Positions 1 through 5,912 of a DNA stretch of 5,912 nt are shown one piece after another. The DNA lies in assembly GCA_937928665.1 (NCBI GenBank), contig CALFVM010000204.1, positions 1 to 5,912 on the forward strand, in the 5' to 3' direction. The notes under the pieces were generated by a model. It did no database searches. It had not been told where the DNA came from and saw only the letters and a list, made by a program, of their open reading frames with translations. Each line of letters starts with the position of its first letter. Within the stretch, counting starts at the first letter, position 1. The translations under genes and the position numbers were made by a program. The DNA is from an uncultured Candidatus Methylacidiphilales bacterium (GTDB taxonomy: Bacteria > Verrucomicrobiota > Verrucomicrobiia > Methylacidiphilales > CALFVM01).

Positions 1-508
1 GGGTCTTGGCGCCGGCCGGGGGGGTGGCCCCCCAGCGGTGCCTTAAATAAACCGGCACCAGGGCCGCCTGCCAGTCATGGCAGTGGATGACCTCCGGCCG
101 AAAGCCCATGGCCTGGCAGACCGCGGGCACGGTGGAGCAGAAAAAGGCAAAGCGCTCCAGATTGTCGAAATAATCCCCCTTGGGGGTGCCGTAGAGCTGG
201 CTGCGCTCGAAAAACTCGTCCCGCTCCACGAACCAGAAGGGGTGGTCCCCTTCGGCGGGGGAGAGCAGATTGAAGGCCAGGGGCTGCCAGCCCAGGTGCC
301 CCTCCAGGTCCTCCACCGCCACCTTCAGGGGGATTTTGCCCTGCTTCACCTGGCCGTAAGCAGGCATGAGCACCCGCACCTCCAGCCCCAGATCCCGCAA
401 AGCCCGGGGCAGGGCGCCGATAACATCCGCCAGGCCGCCGGTTTTGGCGAAGGGGACGGCCTCCGAAGCGACCATGAGGATGCGAAGGGATCGGCCGGAG
501 GTGCTCAT
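1..508 (-). CDS. glgA: Glycogen synthase (ADP-glucose type), N-terminal part, cut by window edge
   Basis: GlgA elongates alpha-1,4-glucan chains in the cytoplasm using ADP-glucose; it is a GT5 retaining glycosyltransferase with two Rossmann-like domains. The visible 169 residues are the start of the N-terminal GT5 domain. The start reads MSTSGRSLRILMVASEAVPF, followed by AKTGGLADV, the family's Lys-Thr-Gly-Gly loop (residues about 22-26) that contacts ADP-glucose. Further on are RVLMPAYG, a YGTPKGDYFDN segment, the ERFAFFC helix, and VIHCHDWQAAL (about residues 142-152), the conserved His-x-His-Asp-Trp motif. The reading frame is open to the window edge; a full protein would be about 480 residues, so roughly two thirds lies outside. 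The ATG at 508 is chosen because the family sequence begins within nine residues of it; no clear Shine-Dalgarno sequence precedes it. It is divergent from the cassette, so probably unrelated to it. Identity is secure. Confidence 0.96.
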   Translation of the reverse strand, partial: MSTSGRSLRILMVASEAVPFAKTGGLADVIGALPRALRDLGLEVRVLMPAYGQVKQGKIPLKVAVEDLEGHLGWQPLAFNLLSPAEGDHPFWFVERDEFFERSQLYGTPKGDYFDNLERFAFFCSTVPAVCQAMGFRPEVIHCHDWQAALVPVYLRHRWGATPPAGAKT

Positions 509-695
509 GCGCGGATTGAACGGGAGGGGTGGGAAAAACTCAACCGGAAAGGATGGCGGGGTGAGGGGGTGGCTGGGTTGCGGGCACCCATCTGTCATCG
601 GGAATGGGGGCGGAAGATGTGCCGGTTTCGTGACAAATTCTTTGGCCAGGGCGTCCGGGCTTGTCCGCAGGAATGAATCTTGCAGGGATGGTGGA
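509..695. promoter_or_regulatory. Divergent intergenic spacer, presumed promoters of glgA and the cassette
   Basis: This 187-bp spacer separates two genes pointing away from each other, so it must hold both their promoters or the end of a leader. I see no convincing sigma-70 -35/-10 pair on either strand. A short inverted repeat, TGGGT at 574-578 and ACCCA at 586-590 with a 7-base loop, is present but weak. The regulatory role is inferred from gene orientation alone. Confidence 0.45.
684..688 (+). promoter_or_regulatory. Candidate ribosome binding site for the nuclease gene
   Basis: AGGGA lies 7 bases before the in-frame GTG at 696. It is the main reason for preferring that start over the GTG at 711, which has only GGAG at 704-707 with a 3-base spacing. 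The purines also overlap an out-of-frame ATG at 688. Confidence 0.45.
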
Positions 696-1499
696 GTGGA
701 CGCGGAGCATGTGATTGAAATCCGCCTTTGCCCCGAACAGTTGAGCCGGGACGCCTGCGAGGTGTTTGCCCTGGCACTGGCCCGATCGGTCCTGGCGGTG
801 TTTCCGGACGGATTGCCTGAGGCACCCGGGCAGGTTTGGAAACAGCGTGCCTCGGAGCTGATTCGGGTGGGGCGTCCGCCACTGCCCGCTTCGTTTCCCC
901 TGGCCGTTCAGGTGGAACAACTCACGGCTCTCTTGGTGCCCGCCGGTTTCCAGGTCGTGATTGTTTCCTCCGCGTTACCGCTTCACCTGCAACGTGCTGT
1001 GGAATGGCTGGAAGCCCACTCCATGATTCGGATTGCGAGGGTGGTGCCTGAAGCGGGGGCACACTCTGTCGGCCATGGGGTTATCACTGAAGTAACCGTG
1101 ATGGGGGTGGAGGCCGAGAAAGGCTGCACGGTCTCGATTTTCCAATTGGGCCAGCCCCACCCGCAGAGTCCCGGTGAGCACAAGCTTTTCAAGAGGTTGG
1201 AGGCCGACGCAGAACTGGCGGGGTGCTTTGCCTCCAATGTGCAGATTCATTCACGGCATGGTCGCTTGTTTTGTGTGGATTTTTTCCAAGCCGAAACAGG
1301 CTTGGTGGTCGAGGTTGACGGTTACAGTTTTCACAGTGGGCGGAAGGCGTTTTTTTCCGACCGGCACCGCGATTACGAGTTGCTGGTGAGCGGCTTTGTG
1401 ACCCTCCGGCTGGATCATGATGAGATCATCCGGGATCTGGAAAGTGCGGTGGGAAAAATCCGGGATGTTTATCGATTTTTGCAACGTAAAACCGCCTGA
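696..1499 (+). CDS. DUF559/Vsr-like PD-(D/E)XK nuclease-domain protein (cassette gene 1)
   Basis: Predicted 267-residue protein. The C-terminal part, from about residue 158, has the layout of the DUF559/Vsr-like branch of PD-(D/E)XK nucleases: a leading helix starting GEHKLFKRL with Glu161, a strand with Asp195 (CVDFF), then LVVEVDG with Glu206 and Asp208, His213, the helix DRHRDYELL (222-230), and GFVTLRLDHDEI (233-244). Asp195 and Glu206 are the likely metal ligands, so the site looks intact and the protein is predicted to cut or nick DNA. Residues 1-150 match nothing I recognise; they show alternating helices and strands and no membrane segment. The GTG start at 696 is supported by AGGGA; GTG 711 would shorten it by five residues. 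The open frame runs back to 366 but that part lies over glgA and the spacer and is rejected. It is followed after 6 nt by the winged-helix gene. Sampled GC of 1261-1500 is about 52 percent, low for this window. Nuclease fold is confident; the target is unknown. Confidence 0.82.
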   Translation: MDAEHVIEIRLCPEQLSRDACEVFALALARSVLAVFPDGLPEAPGQVWKQRASELIRVGRPPLPASFPLAVQVEQLTALLVPAGFQVVIVSSALPLHLQRAVEWLEAHSMIRIARVVPEAGAHSVGHGVITEVTVMGVEAEKGCTVSIFQLGQPHPQSPGEHKLFKRLEADAELAGCFASNVQIHSRHGRLFCVDFFQAETGLVVEVDGYSFHSGRKAFFSDRHRDYELLVSGFVTLRLDHDEIIRDLESAVGKIRDVYRFLQRKTA

Positions 1500-1505
1500 A
1501 ACTTC

Positions 1506-2114
1506 ATGAGCACAACCCCCAAACAAAACGTGATCCTTCTCCGGCTGGCTCTTTTTGGGCCAACGAAAAAGAGCGAACTCATTCCGCGTGAAGAGCGAGA
1601 GGGGCTCAACCAGGCGGGTTGGATTGAGGGGGTTAAACAGGGGCGCGCAACCTTTTTTAATCTAACCGACAAGGGCTGGGGCGGCCTGGACGGTTTCGAA
1701 TCGATCCGTCTTCCGGCAAGCAAAGCAGCGGCACCGCTTCTGGAAAAACTTTTCGCATTGGTGGGAAAGTGTTTTCACGACCGGGGCGAATCCCTGGCTT
1801 CCCTGCATCTGGCCGACGGGCCCCATCTGGCCCGGGCCGGAGAGGAATCTGCTGCGGTGCCGGAACGAATCCGGCAGGCCTACCTTAAATTGAGCGCGGC
1901 ATCGCCGGGTTGCGAGGTCCGGCTCAAGCATCTCCGGACGGAGTTAACCGGTGTCGATCCGGAAACTCTCAACTTGTGTCTGTTGGGCCTGGTCATGGCC
2001 GGGCAGGCGGATCTGCGGCAGATTGATGACCCTCTCGCCCTCGACGAAGAAGACAGGTCAGCCGCCATCAACTTGGGTGGAACGACGCGCCACCTTTTCC
2101 GGAGCTTGTCATGA
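1506..2114 (+). CDS. Winged-helix-like small protein (cassette gene 2)
   Basis: Predicted 202-residue protein I cannot name. Residues about 6-58 look like a winged helix: a first helix (NVILLRLALFG), a helix-turn-helix with LIPREEREGLNQAGWI, and a beta-wing ending GRATFFNLTDKGW, as in MarR-type or restriction-associated winged helices. Residues about 120-202 form a second small module: IRQAYLKLS, then VRLKHLRTEL, a helix DPETLNLCLLGLVMAG, and a tail with LDEEDRSAAINLGG. That pattern also resembles a winged helix with a short strand (QADLRQI). No catalytic motif, signal peptide or membrane segment is visible. The ATG at 1506 lies 6 nt after the nuclease stop without a good Shine-Dalgarno sequence, suggesting translational coupling, and the stop overlaps the ATPase start by 4 nt. 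A DNA-binding adaptor or a subunit bridging nuclease and ATPase is the simplest inference; an operon autorepressor is the main alternative. Confidence 0.8.
   Translation: MSTTPKQNVILLRLALFGPTKKSELIPREEREGLNQAGWIEGVKQGRATFFNLTDKGWGGLDGFESIRLPASKAAAPLLEKLFALVGKCFHDRGESLASLHLADGPHLARAGEESAAVPERIRQAYLKLSAASPGCEVRLKHLRTELTGVDPETLNLCLLGLVMAGQADLRQIDDPLALDEEDRSAAINLGGTTRHLFRSLS
2101..2104 (+). promoter_or_regulatory. Ribosome binding site of the dual ATPase gene
   Basis: GGAG lies 6 bases before the ATG at 2111, inside the last codons of the preceding gene. Together with the ATGA stop/start overlap it fixes the start and indicates translational coupling of genes 2 and 3. Confidence 0.6.
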
Positions 2115-5100
2115 GCGTGGAGTTGTTGCGCCGGTGCGATTTCGATTGGGTGACGCGGCTCGATGATGTGTGGAAGGCCTGGCCGGAGGCGGAGCACTTT
2201 GTCCACGCCGAGGCGCTCGGTGAGATGCTCGCGGAGATCGACGCCATGCAGGCGGACCGACAATCGCCTCTGGGGCGGGTGATGGTGGGATCGGCCGGTG
2301 CGGGCAAGACCCACCTGCTGCGGCATTTGCGGAGGGAAGTGCAGCAGACCCGGATGGGTTTCTTTTTCCTGATTGATTGCACCGACGTGCTGGAGTTCTG
2401 GAGCACGTTGAGGCTTGGCTTGATGAATGGGCTGGTCCGGGAAAGTCACCCCGGCTGGACCCAGGCGGGCCTTCTCCGCTATTGGTTGACGCGGAGCCTG
2501 TTTGATTCCGATGAAGCGTGTTCCCGGGCAATCACGACCGAGGCGGAGCCGGCATCCATCCGTCATCGCTTGAATGAGGCGCGGCGTTTGCCCGGCTTTC
2601 CGTATGAACCAGGAGTGGCCTGCGGGCCGGTTCTCCTTGCCTTGTTCTATCTGGCGGGTCCGGATCCGGTCTTGCGGGATCAGGCCATGGCCTGGCTCCA
2701 AGGAATTGAGCTGGACCAAACCGATGCCCAAATCCTCGGCCTGCCGACCAAGCCGTGCGAGGCGTTGATGCTTTTGCGCGTGGTCACGGCGGCCTGCGCC
2801 TCCTTTGGCCCCATCGTGATCGCGTTTGATCAACTTGACGCGCTCATCTCCCAAAAACAGCTGCACGACCGGCAGCCGGGTGAAGCCCAAACCGAGGCTC
2901 ACGCCAAAGCGGAAGCGATTCTCAAAGCACTTGGAGCCGGCTTGATGTCCATCCCTGATCACACCCGGCGCACCCTAACGGTCTTGTCCTGTTTGCGGGA
3001 CAATTGGACGGTTTTGGCGCGACACATCGGGCCGGCGGCTCAGGCCCGGTTCCGTGAGGAACTCATCGAGTTGCGCAACCTGCCCGACCCGGCCCGGGTG
3101 CGGCGTGTCATTCGGGCGCGGGTGGATCAGGCGGCGGCCGAGCTGCAGACCGAGACCGGATCACAACCGGTCCTGGAGTTGTTTGAGGGAGCCTTTGCCG
3201 ACATGTGTGCGGCGTTGACCCCGCGGGAGATTTTGCAGAAGGCCGAGCGACATCGGCTGGATTGTCTGAAAAAAGAACGGCTGCTGGTTTTTGGACAGGC
3301 GGTGGCACCCTCACCACCACCACCGGTTGTCGAGGGGGATCGGCTGAGCACCTCGTTTTCCGCGGCTTGTCATTCCGTGGACATTGAAGCGATGGTGGGG
3401 GAAGCGGGCGAGGATGGGCTGGGCCGTTCCCTGGTGCCCGCCCTTTCGCTGCTGCGCTTTGAATTGTCCTTGCCTGGGGAGATCGATTTCACCGTCGATT
3501 CGAGCTTTGCCGGAGGGCGATCCTATCCCACGTTGCATGCCCGGCTTCGCCTGGTCTTTCGCAACGAGGGGGACCGGGAGTTTCACGTGTGTCTGCGGGT
3601 CTTGGAAAAAATCCAGCCCACTGCCTTCATTGCCCGCCTGAATGCGGCGATGATTGAATCGGGCATTGACCGAGACCTGCCCTATCGCCGTCTGTTCATT
3701 TTGCGGCATGGCCCGCTGGCGTTTACCGGACCAAAATCCCGGCAGATCATTCGACTTTTTGAGGAGCGCAAGGGGCAGTTCATCTCAATGCCGGAGGCCA
3801 CGATGCGAACCATTGCGGTGCTTCTCGCCTGGAAGAAGGCGCCGCCGACCGGTTTCGAGGAATGGCTGGCGACCCGGAAACCTCTGTCCACTTCGGTCGG
3901 GATCGACCGATTGGTGGAGGCTTTGCGGGAGGCACTGCCGAAAGAGGCCACTCAGCCGGTCACCGCTCCGCATGAGAAGACAGGGGAACCGGTTCCAGTC
4001 GGACCGGAAACCCCGGCCCATCGGGTTCAACGCCTACAGCCGGGACCCGAGACAACGGTGATTCTGGGCTACCGCGACGGAGCACCGGCGTTTGCGGACC
4101 CGGTTCGGTTGCCCGTCACCCAACTAAGCCAGCATGTCGTCATTCGGGCCGGGAGCGGTGGGGGCAAGACGGTTTTGGTCAAACGCCTTCTGGAGCAGGC
4201 AGGGCTGGCGGGAATATCGAGCGTGGTTCTGGACCCGGGCAATGACTTGGCGCAGATGGCACTGGATTGGGACCAGACGCCCGCTGGCTGGCTGCCGGGG
4301 GATGAAGACCAATGGAAGCAGTTTCGGTCAGCGGTGGATGTGGTGATTTATACTCCCGGCCGGTCGGATGGCAGACCCTTGCATCTTCCGTATTTGCCTG
4401 ATTTTGCCGCTTTACGGAACGATCCTGATGATTTGCAGGCGGCGGTCGAGGCTGCGGTGGAGCGGTTGGCCAGCCGGATTGCTTCCGGGAAAAGCGCGCA
4501 GGCCCAGCACAAGCGGGGCATCCTGGCCCAGGCCTTCCGCACCATGGCGGAGCGGAAACGCCCGGCCTCGCTGACCTCCCTGACGGAGCTGCTGGAGACC
4601 GATCCGGAATCCATCGACATCGGTCTGCCCAAAGCCGGTTCCCTGATTGAGTCGTTGGCGGGTTCCATCCGGGCGATGCTGGCGCAGAGTCCGGCGTTGG
4701 ATCGGACCGATTGTCTTGTGGACTGGGCGGAGTTGTTTGGACTCCGTTCGGGTCGGACTCGGATTTCCGTGATTAACTTTGCCGGTTTGCCCGGGCTCGA
4801 CCGCCAGCAGGATTTTGTCGCTGGTTTGGCTGAATCGTTGTTTGCCTGGATGCGGTTACATCCGTCGTCCGGCCAGGGCGGTCTCACGGGGTTGCTTGCG
4901 CTGGATGAAGCGAAGGACTTTCTGCCGGGTCAATCTTCACCGGTTTGCAAGAAGCCGCTGATGCGACTGGCGGCTCAGGCGCGGAAGTATGGGATGGGTC
5001 TGGTGGTGGCCACGCAGAATCCCAAGGATCTGGACTACAATGCGGTCGCCCAATTTTCGACCCAGTATTTTGGAAGGGCCAACGCGCCCCAGGTGATTGA

Positions 5101-5299
5101 TTTCGTGCAAAAGCTGCTGACGGAGAAGGGCGCGACGTCTGCACGAGTCGCCTCGCTGCAACGAGGCCCGTTTTACCTGACCGCAGGCTCCGCGCTGGCC
5201 AAACCTCATAAGGTGAGTGTCCCGCTTTGTCTTACGGCGCATCCTGACGGGAAGCCTTTGACCTTGGATCAGGTTGTTGCTCTGGCCCAAAAACGGTAA
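2111..5299 (+). CDS. Dual P-loop ATPase: AAA+/ORC-STAND-like module fused to HerA/FtsK-like module (cassette gene 3)
   Basis: Predicted 1062-residue protein with two complete ATPase modules. Module 1 (about 15-395): Walker A GSAGAGKT at 60-67, Walker B-type strand PIVIAFDQLDALI at 234-246 (Asp240, Asp243), a sensor-like strand LSCLRDNW at 292-299, and TPREILQ at 370-376, as in the lid of ORC/STAND-like AAA+ proteins. A proline-rich linker (401-406) leads to an unrecognised region of about 410-600. Module 2 (about 645-1062): Walker A AGSGGGKT at 680-687, VVLDPGNDLA at 705-714, IYTPGRSDGRPL at 746-757, Walker B LLALDEAKDFLP at 928-939, and VVATQNPKDLD at 965-975 with the HerA-type Gln969; Arg989 in YFGRAN could be a trans-acting finger. 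Known HerA/FtsK proteins form hexameric rings that pump DNA, often with a partner nuclease. Both nucleotide sites look intact. Its operon partners are a winged-helix protein and a DUF559 nuclease, so a defence-type DNA translocase is the best inference. No membrane segment is seen, which argues against FtsK or conjugation coupling roles. Confidence 0.9.
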   Translation: MSVELLRRCDFDWVTRLDDVWKAWPEAEHFVHAEALGEMLAEIDAMQADRQSPLGRVMVGSAGAGKTHLLRHLRREVQQTRMGFFFLIDCTDVLEFWSTLRLGLMNGLVRESHPGWTQAGLLRYWLTRSLFDSDEACSRAITTEAEPASIRHRLNEARRLPGFPYEPGVACGPVLLALFYLAGPDPVLRDQAMAWLQGIELDQTDAQILGLPTKPCEALMLLRVVTAACASFGPIVIAFDQLDALISQKQLHDRQPGEAQTEAHAKAEAILKALGAGLMSIPDHTRRTLTVLSCLRDNWTVLARHIGPAAQARFREELIELRNLPDPARVRRVIRARVDQAAAELQTETGSQPVLELFEGAFADMCAALTPREILQKAERHRLDCLKKERLLVFGQAVAPSPPPPVVEGDRLSTSFSAACHSVDIEAMVGEAGEDGLGRSLVPALSLLRFELSLPGEIDFTVDSSFAGGRSYPTLHARLRLVFRNEGDREFHVCLRVLEKIQPTAFIARLNAAMIESGIDRDLPYRRLFILRHGPLAFTGPKSRQIIRLFEERKGQFISMPEATMRTIAVLLAWKKAPPTGFEEWLATRKPLSTSVGIDRLVEALREALPKEATQPVTAPHEKTGEPVPVGPETPAHRVQRLQPGPETTVILGYRDGAPAFADPVRLPVTQLSQHVVIRAGSGGGKTVLVKRLLEQAGLAGISSVVLDPGNDLAQMALDWDQTPAGWLPGDEDQWKQFRSAVDVVIYTPGRSDGRPLHLPYLPDFAALRNDPDDLQAAVEAAVERLASRIASGKSAQAQHKRGILAQAFRTMAERKRPASLTSLTELLETDPESIDIGLPKAGSLIESLAGSIRAMLAQSPALDRTDCLVDWAELFGLRSGRTRISVINFAGLPGLDRQQDFVAGLAESLFAWMRLHPSSGQGGLTGLLALDEAKDFLPGQSSPVCKKPLMRLAAQARKYGMGLVVATQNPKDLDYNAVAQFSTQYFGRANAPQVIDFVQKLLTEKGATSARVASLQRGPFYLTAGSALAKPHKVSVPLCLTAHPDGKPLTLDQVVALAQKR

Positions 5300-5311
5300 A
5301 CCGGGGTTCGG
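5300..5311. other. Minimal convergent junction between the ATPase and LysR genes
   Basis: Only 12 bases separate the TAA of the ATPase gene from the TGA of the LysR gene on the other strand. A 4-bp stem (ACCG 5300-5303 with CGGT 5309-5312, loop GGGTT) is too weak and lacks a T-run, so I do not call a terminator. Any transcription stop for either gene must lie inside the opposing coding region. Confidence 0.6.
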
Positions 5312-5912
5312 TCAGGATGAACGATGGTCGGAGAGGGATTTCGCACGGGTTTCCAGAAGGGTCAGGAACTGGGCCGCGAGGGGGGTCAGGGTTCCTTTCC
5401 AGAGGGCGGCGATGGGGAGCGGGGGGAAACCGGGAAGGCGGATGGCGCGGATGTCTTTCGGGAGAGGAAAACCGGGGTTGGCGGCGGCAAGGCCGAGGCC
5501 GAGACCGGCACGCACGTAGCGGGCGACCAGTTCGGTGGAACTGGCTTCCAGGCTGACCGGCCAGACGAGGTCGCGGCGGCGAAGTTCAGCGGAAAAAAGC
5601 CGGGGCAGACGCTCGTGGGGCGGCAGGGCGATGAGCCGATGCTTTCCGGCCGCGCCCTCGGCCAAGAGGCGGGCGACCGGTCGGGCAGGTGCCAGGGTAG
5701 GGGCCAGCAGGATGAGGGGCAGTTTGGCCAGGGGCCGGAGCTTTAGGCCGGGTGCGGGTTTGTCCTCGGGCACAATGACCGCGAGTTCGACTTCGGCCCG
5801 TTCGATCAACTCAGTGGCCATGCGGTAATCGGCTTCGACAAGCTTGATTTGGAGGCGGGGTTGCGCGGCTTCCATCTGGCGGAGGAGATCGGGAAAGTGG
5901 TCGCGAACGACT
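5312..5912 (-). CDS. LysR-family transcriptional regulator, effector-binding domain, cut by window edge
   Basis: The visible 199 residues are the C-terminal ligand-binding domain of a LysR-type regulator (PF03466 type); the N-terminal helix-turn-helix and linker helix lie beyond the right edge. The frame enters at the edge and reads VVRDHFPDLLRQMEAAQP, the usual LysR segment where the substrate domain's first helix meets its second strand. Next come LQIKLVEA, ELIERAEVELAVI (the strand naming a low-affinity ligand pocket), LILLAPTLAP, an inter-lobe SLEASSTELVARYVRAGLGLGLA stretch with the Val-x-x-Gly-x-Gly pattern, and a C-terminal helix TPLAAQFLTLLE. LysR proteins are about 300 residues, so roughly one third is missing. 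The ligand and target genes cannot be deduced; LysR regulators usually control a divergent neighbour, here off-window. Sampled GC (5341-5580) is about 70 percent, well above the cassette. It is convergent with the ATPase gene and probably unrelated to it. Confidence 0.92.
   Translation of the reverse strand, partial: VVRDHFPDLLRQMEAAQPRLQIKLVEADYRMATELIERAEVELAVIVPEDKPAPGLKLRPLAKLPLILLAPTLAPARPVARLLAEGAAGKHRLIALPPHERLPRLFSAELRRRDLVWPVSLEASSTELVARYVRAGLGLGLAAANPGFPLPKDIRAIRLPGFPPLPIAALWKGTLTPLAAQFLTLLETRAKSLSDHRSS

Noticed and set aside
574..590. Inverted repeat TGGGT/ACCCA as an operator
   Set aside because: A 5-bp arm with a 7-base loop is expected by chance in GC-rich DNA and has no second copy nearby.
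77..676. 199-codon + strand ORF over the glgA region
   Set aside because: It is the antisense shadow of glgA; the - strand frame carries unmistakable GlgA motifs.
366..695. Extension of the nuclease reading frame upstream of 696 back to an ATG at 366
   Set aside because: It runs antisense through the start of glgA and the spacer, its translation is Arg/Gly/Ser-rich with no domain character, and the DUF559 protein is complete without it.
696..1499. Gene 1 as a NurA-type partner of the HerA-like module
   Set aside because: The motif order (DF, VEVDG with His, DRHRD, LR) is that of DUF559/Vsr-like nucleases; no NurA features are visible.
1880..2962. 360-codon - strand ORF
   Set aside because: It is antisense to gene 2 and the start of the ATPase gene, whose Walker motifs are clear; the opposite product is rich in Arg, His and Gln without recognisable motifs. 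Long open shadows are common at this GC.
5299..5312. Terminator hairpin between the convergent genes
   Set aside because: Stem of only 4 bp and no T-run on either strand.
5324..5746. 140-codon + strand ORF after the ATPase
   Set aside because: It is the antisense shadow of the LysR gene; its product is low-complexity Gly/Arg/Gln-rich.
1..5912. CRISPR array, tRNA, rRNA, insertion sequence or attachment site
   Set aside because: No regularly spaced repeats, tRNA-like cloverleaf, transposase or integrase motifs, or terminal repeats were found when reading both strands.

Overview
This window appears to be a piece of a GC-rich bacterial chromosome. Two ordinary genes, both cut by the window edges, flank a compact three-gene cassette on the + strand. 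On the left, on the - strand, is the N-terminal third of a glycogen synthase (glgA), whose start codon faces into the window. On the right, on the - strand, is the effector-binding part of a LysR-family regulator. The host phylum cannot be settled from this much sequence. The GC content, the GlgA type and the weak or missing Shine-Dalgarno sequences at some starts would suit Verrucomicrobiota or a similar Gram-negative lineage, but that is a low-confidence guess.

The cassette (about 696-5299) reads as one operon. Gene 1 (696-1499) ends in a DUF559/Vsr-like PD-(D/E)XK nuclease domain, preceded by about 150 residues I do not recognise. Gene 2 (1506-2114) starts 6 nt after gene 1 and encodes a 202-residue protein with a winged-helix-like N-terminal half and a second small helical domain. 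Gene 3 (2111-5299) overlaps gene 2 by 4 nt (ATGA) and encodes a 1062-residue protein with two complete P-loop ATPase modules: an N-terminal AAA+/ORC-STAND-like module (Walker A 60-67, Walker B about 235-243) and a C-terminal HerA/FtsK-like DNA-pumping module (Walker A 681-687, Walker B about 928-933, ATQ motif 967-969). An unrecognised middle region of roughly 200 residues separates them.

Taken together, a DNA-binding-type small protein, a DNA-translocase-type ATPase and a nuclease in one tight operon look like a DNA-targeting machine, most plausibly an anti-phage or anti-plasmid defence system. It resembles HerA-nuclease and DptF/DptH-type modules in logic, but I cannot match it to a named system. 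The defence role is inferred from architecture only. Sampled stretches of the cassette have lower GC (52-60 percent) than the flanking genes (64-70 percent), which would fit acquisition by transfer. No integrase, tRNA, insertion sequence or CRISPR array is visible.

The non-coding parts are small: a 187-bp divergent spacer (509-695) that must carry the promoters for glgA and the cassette, and only 12 bp between the convergent stops of gene 3 and the LysR gene.
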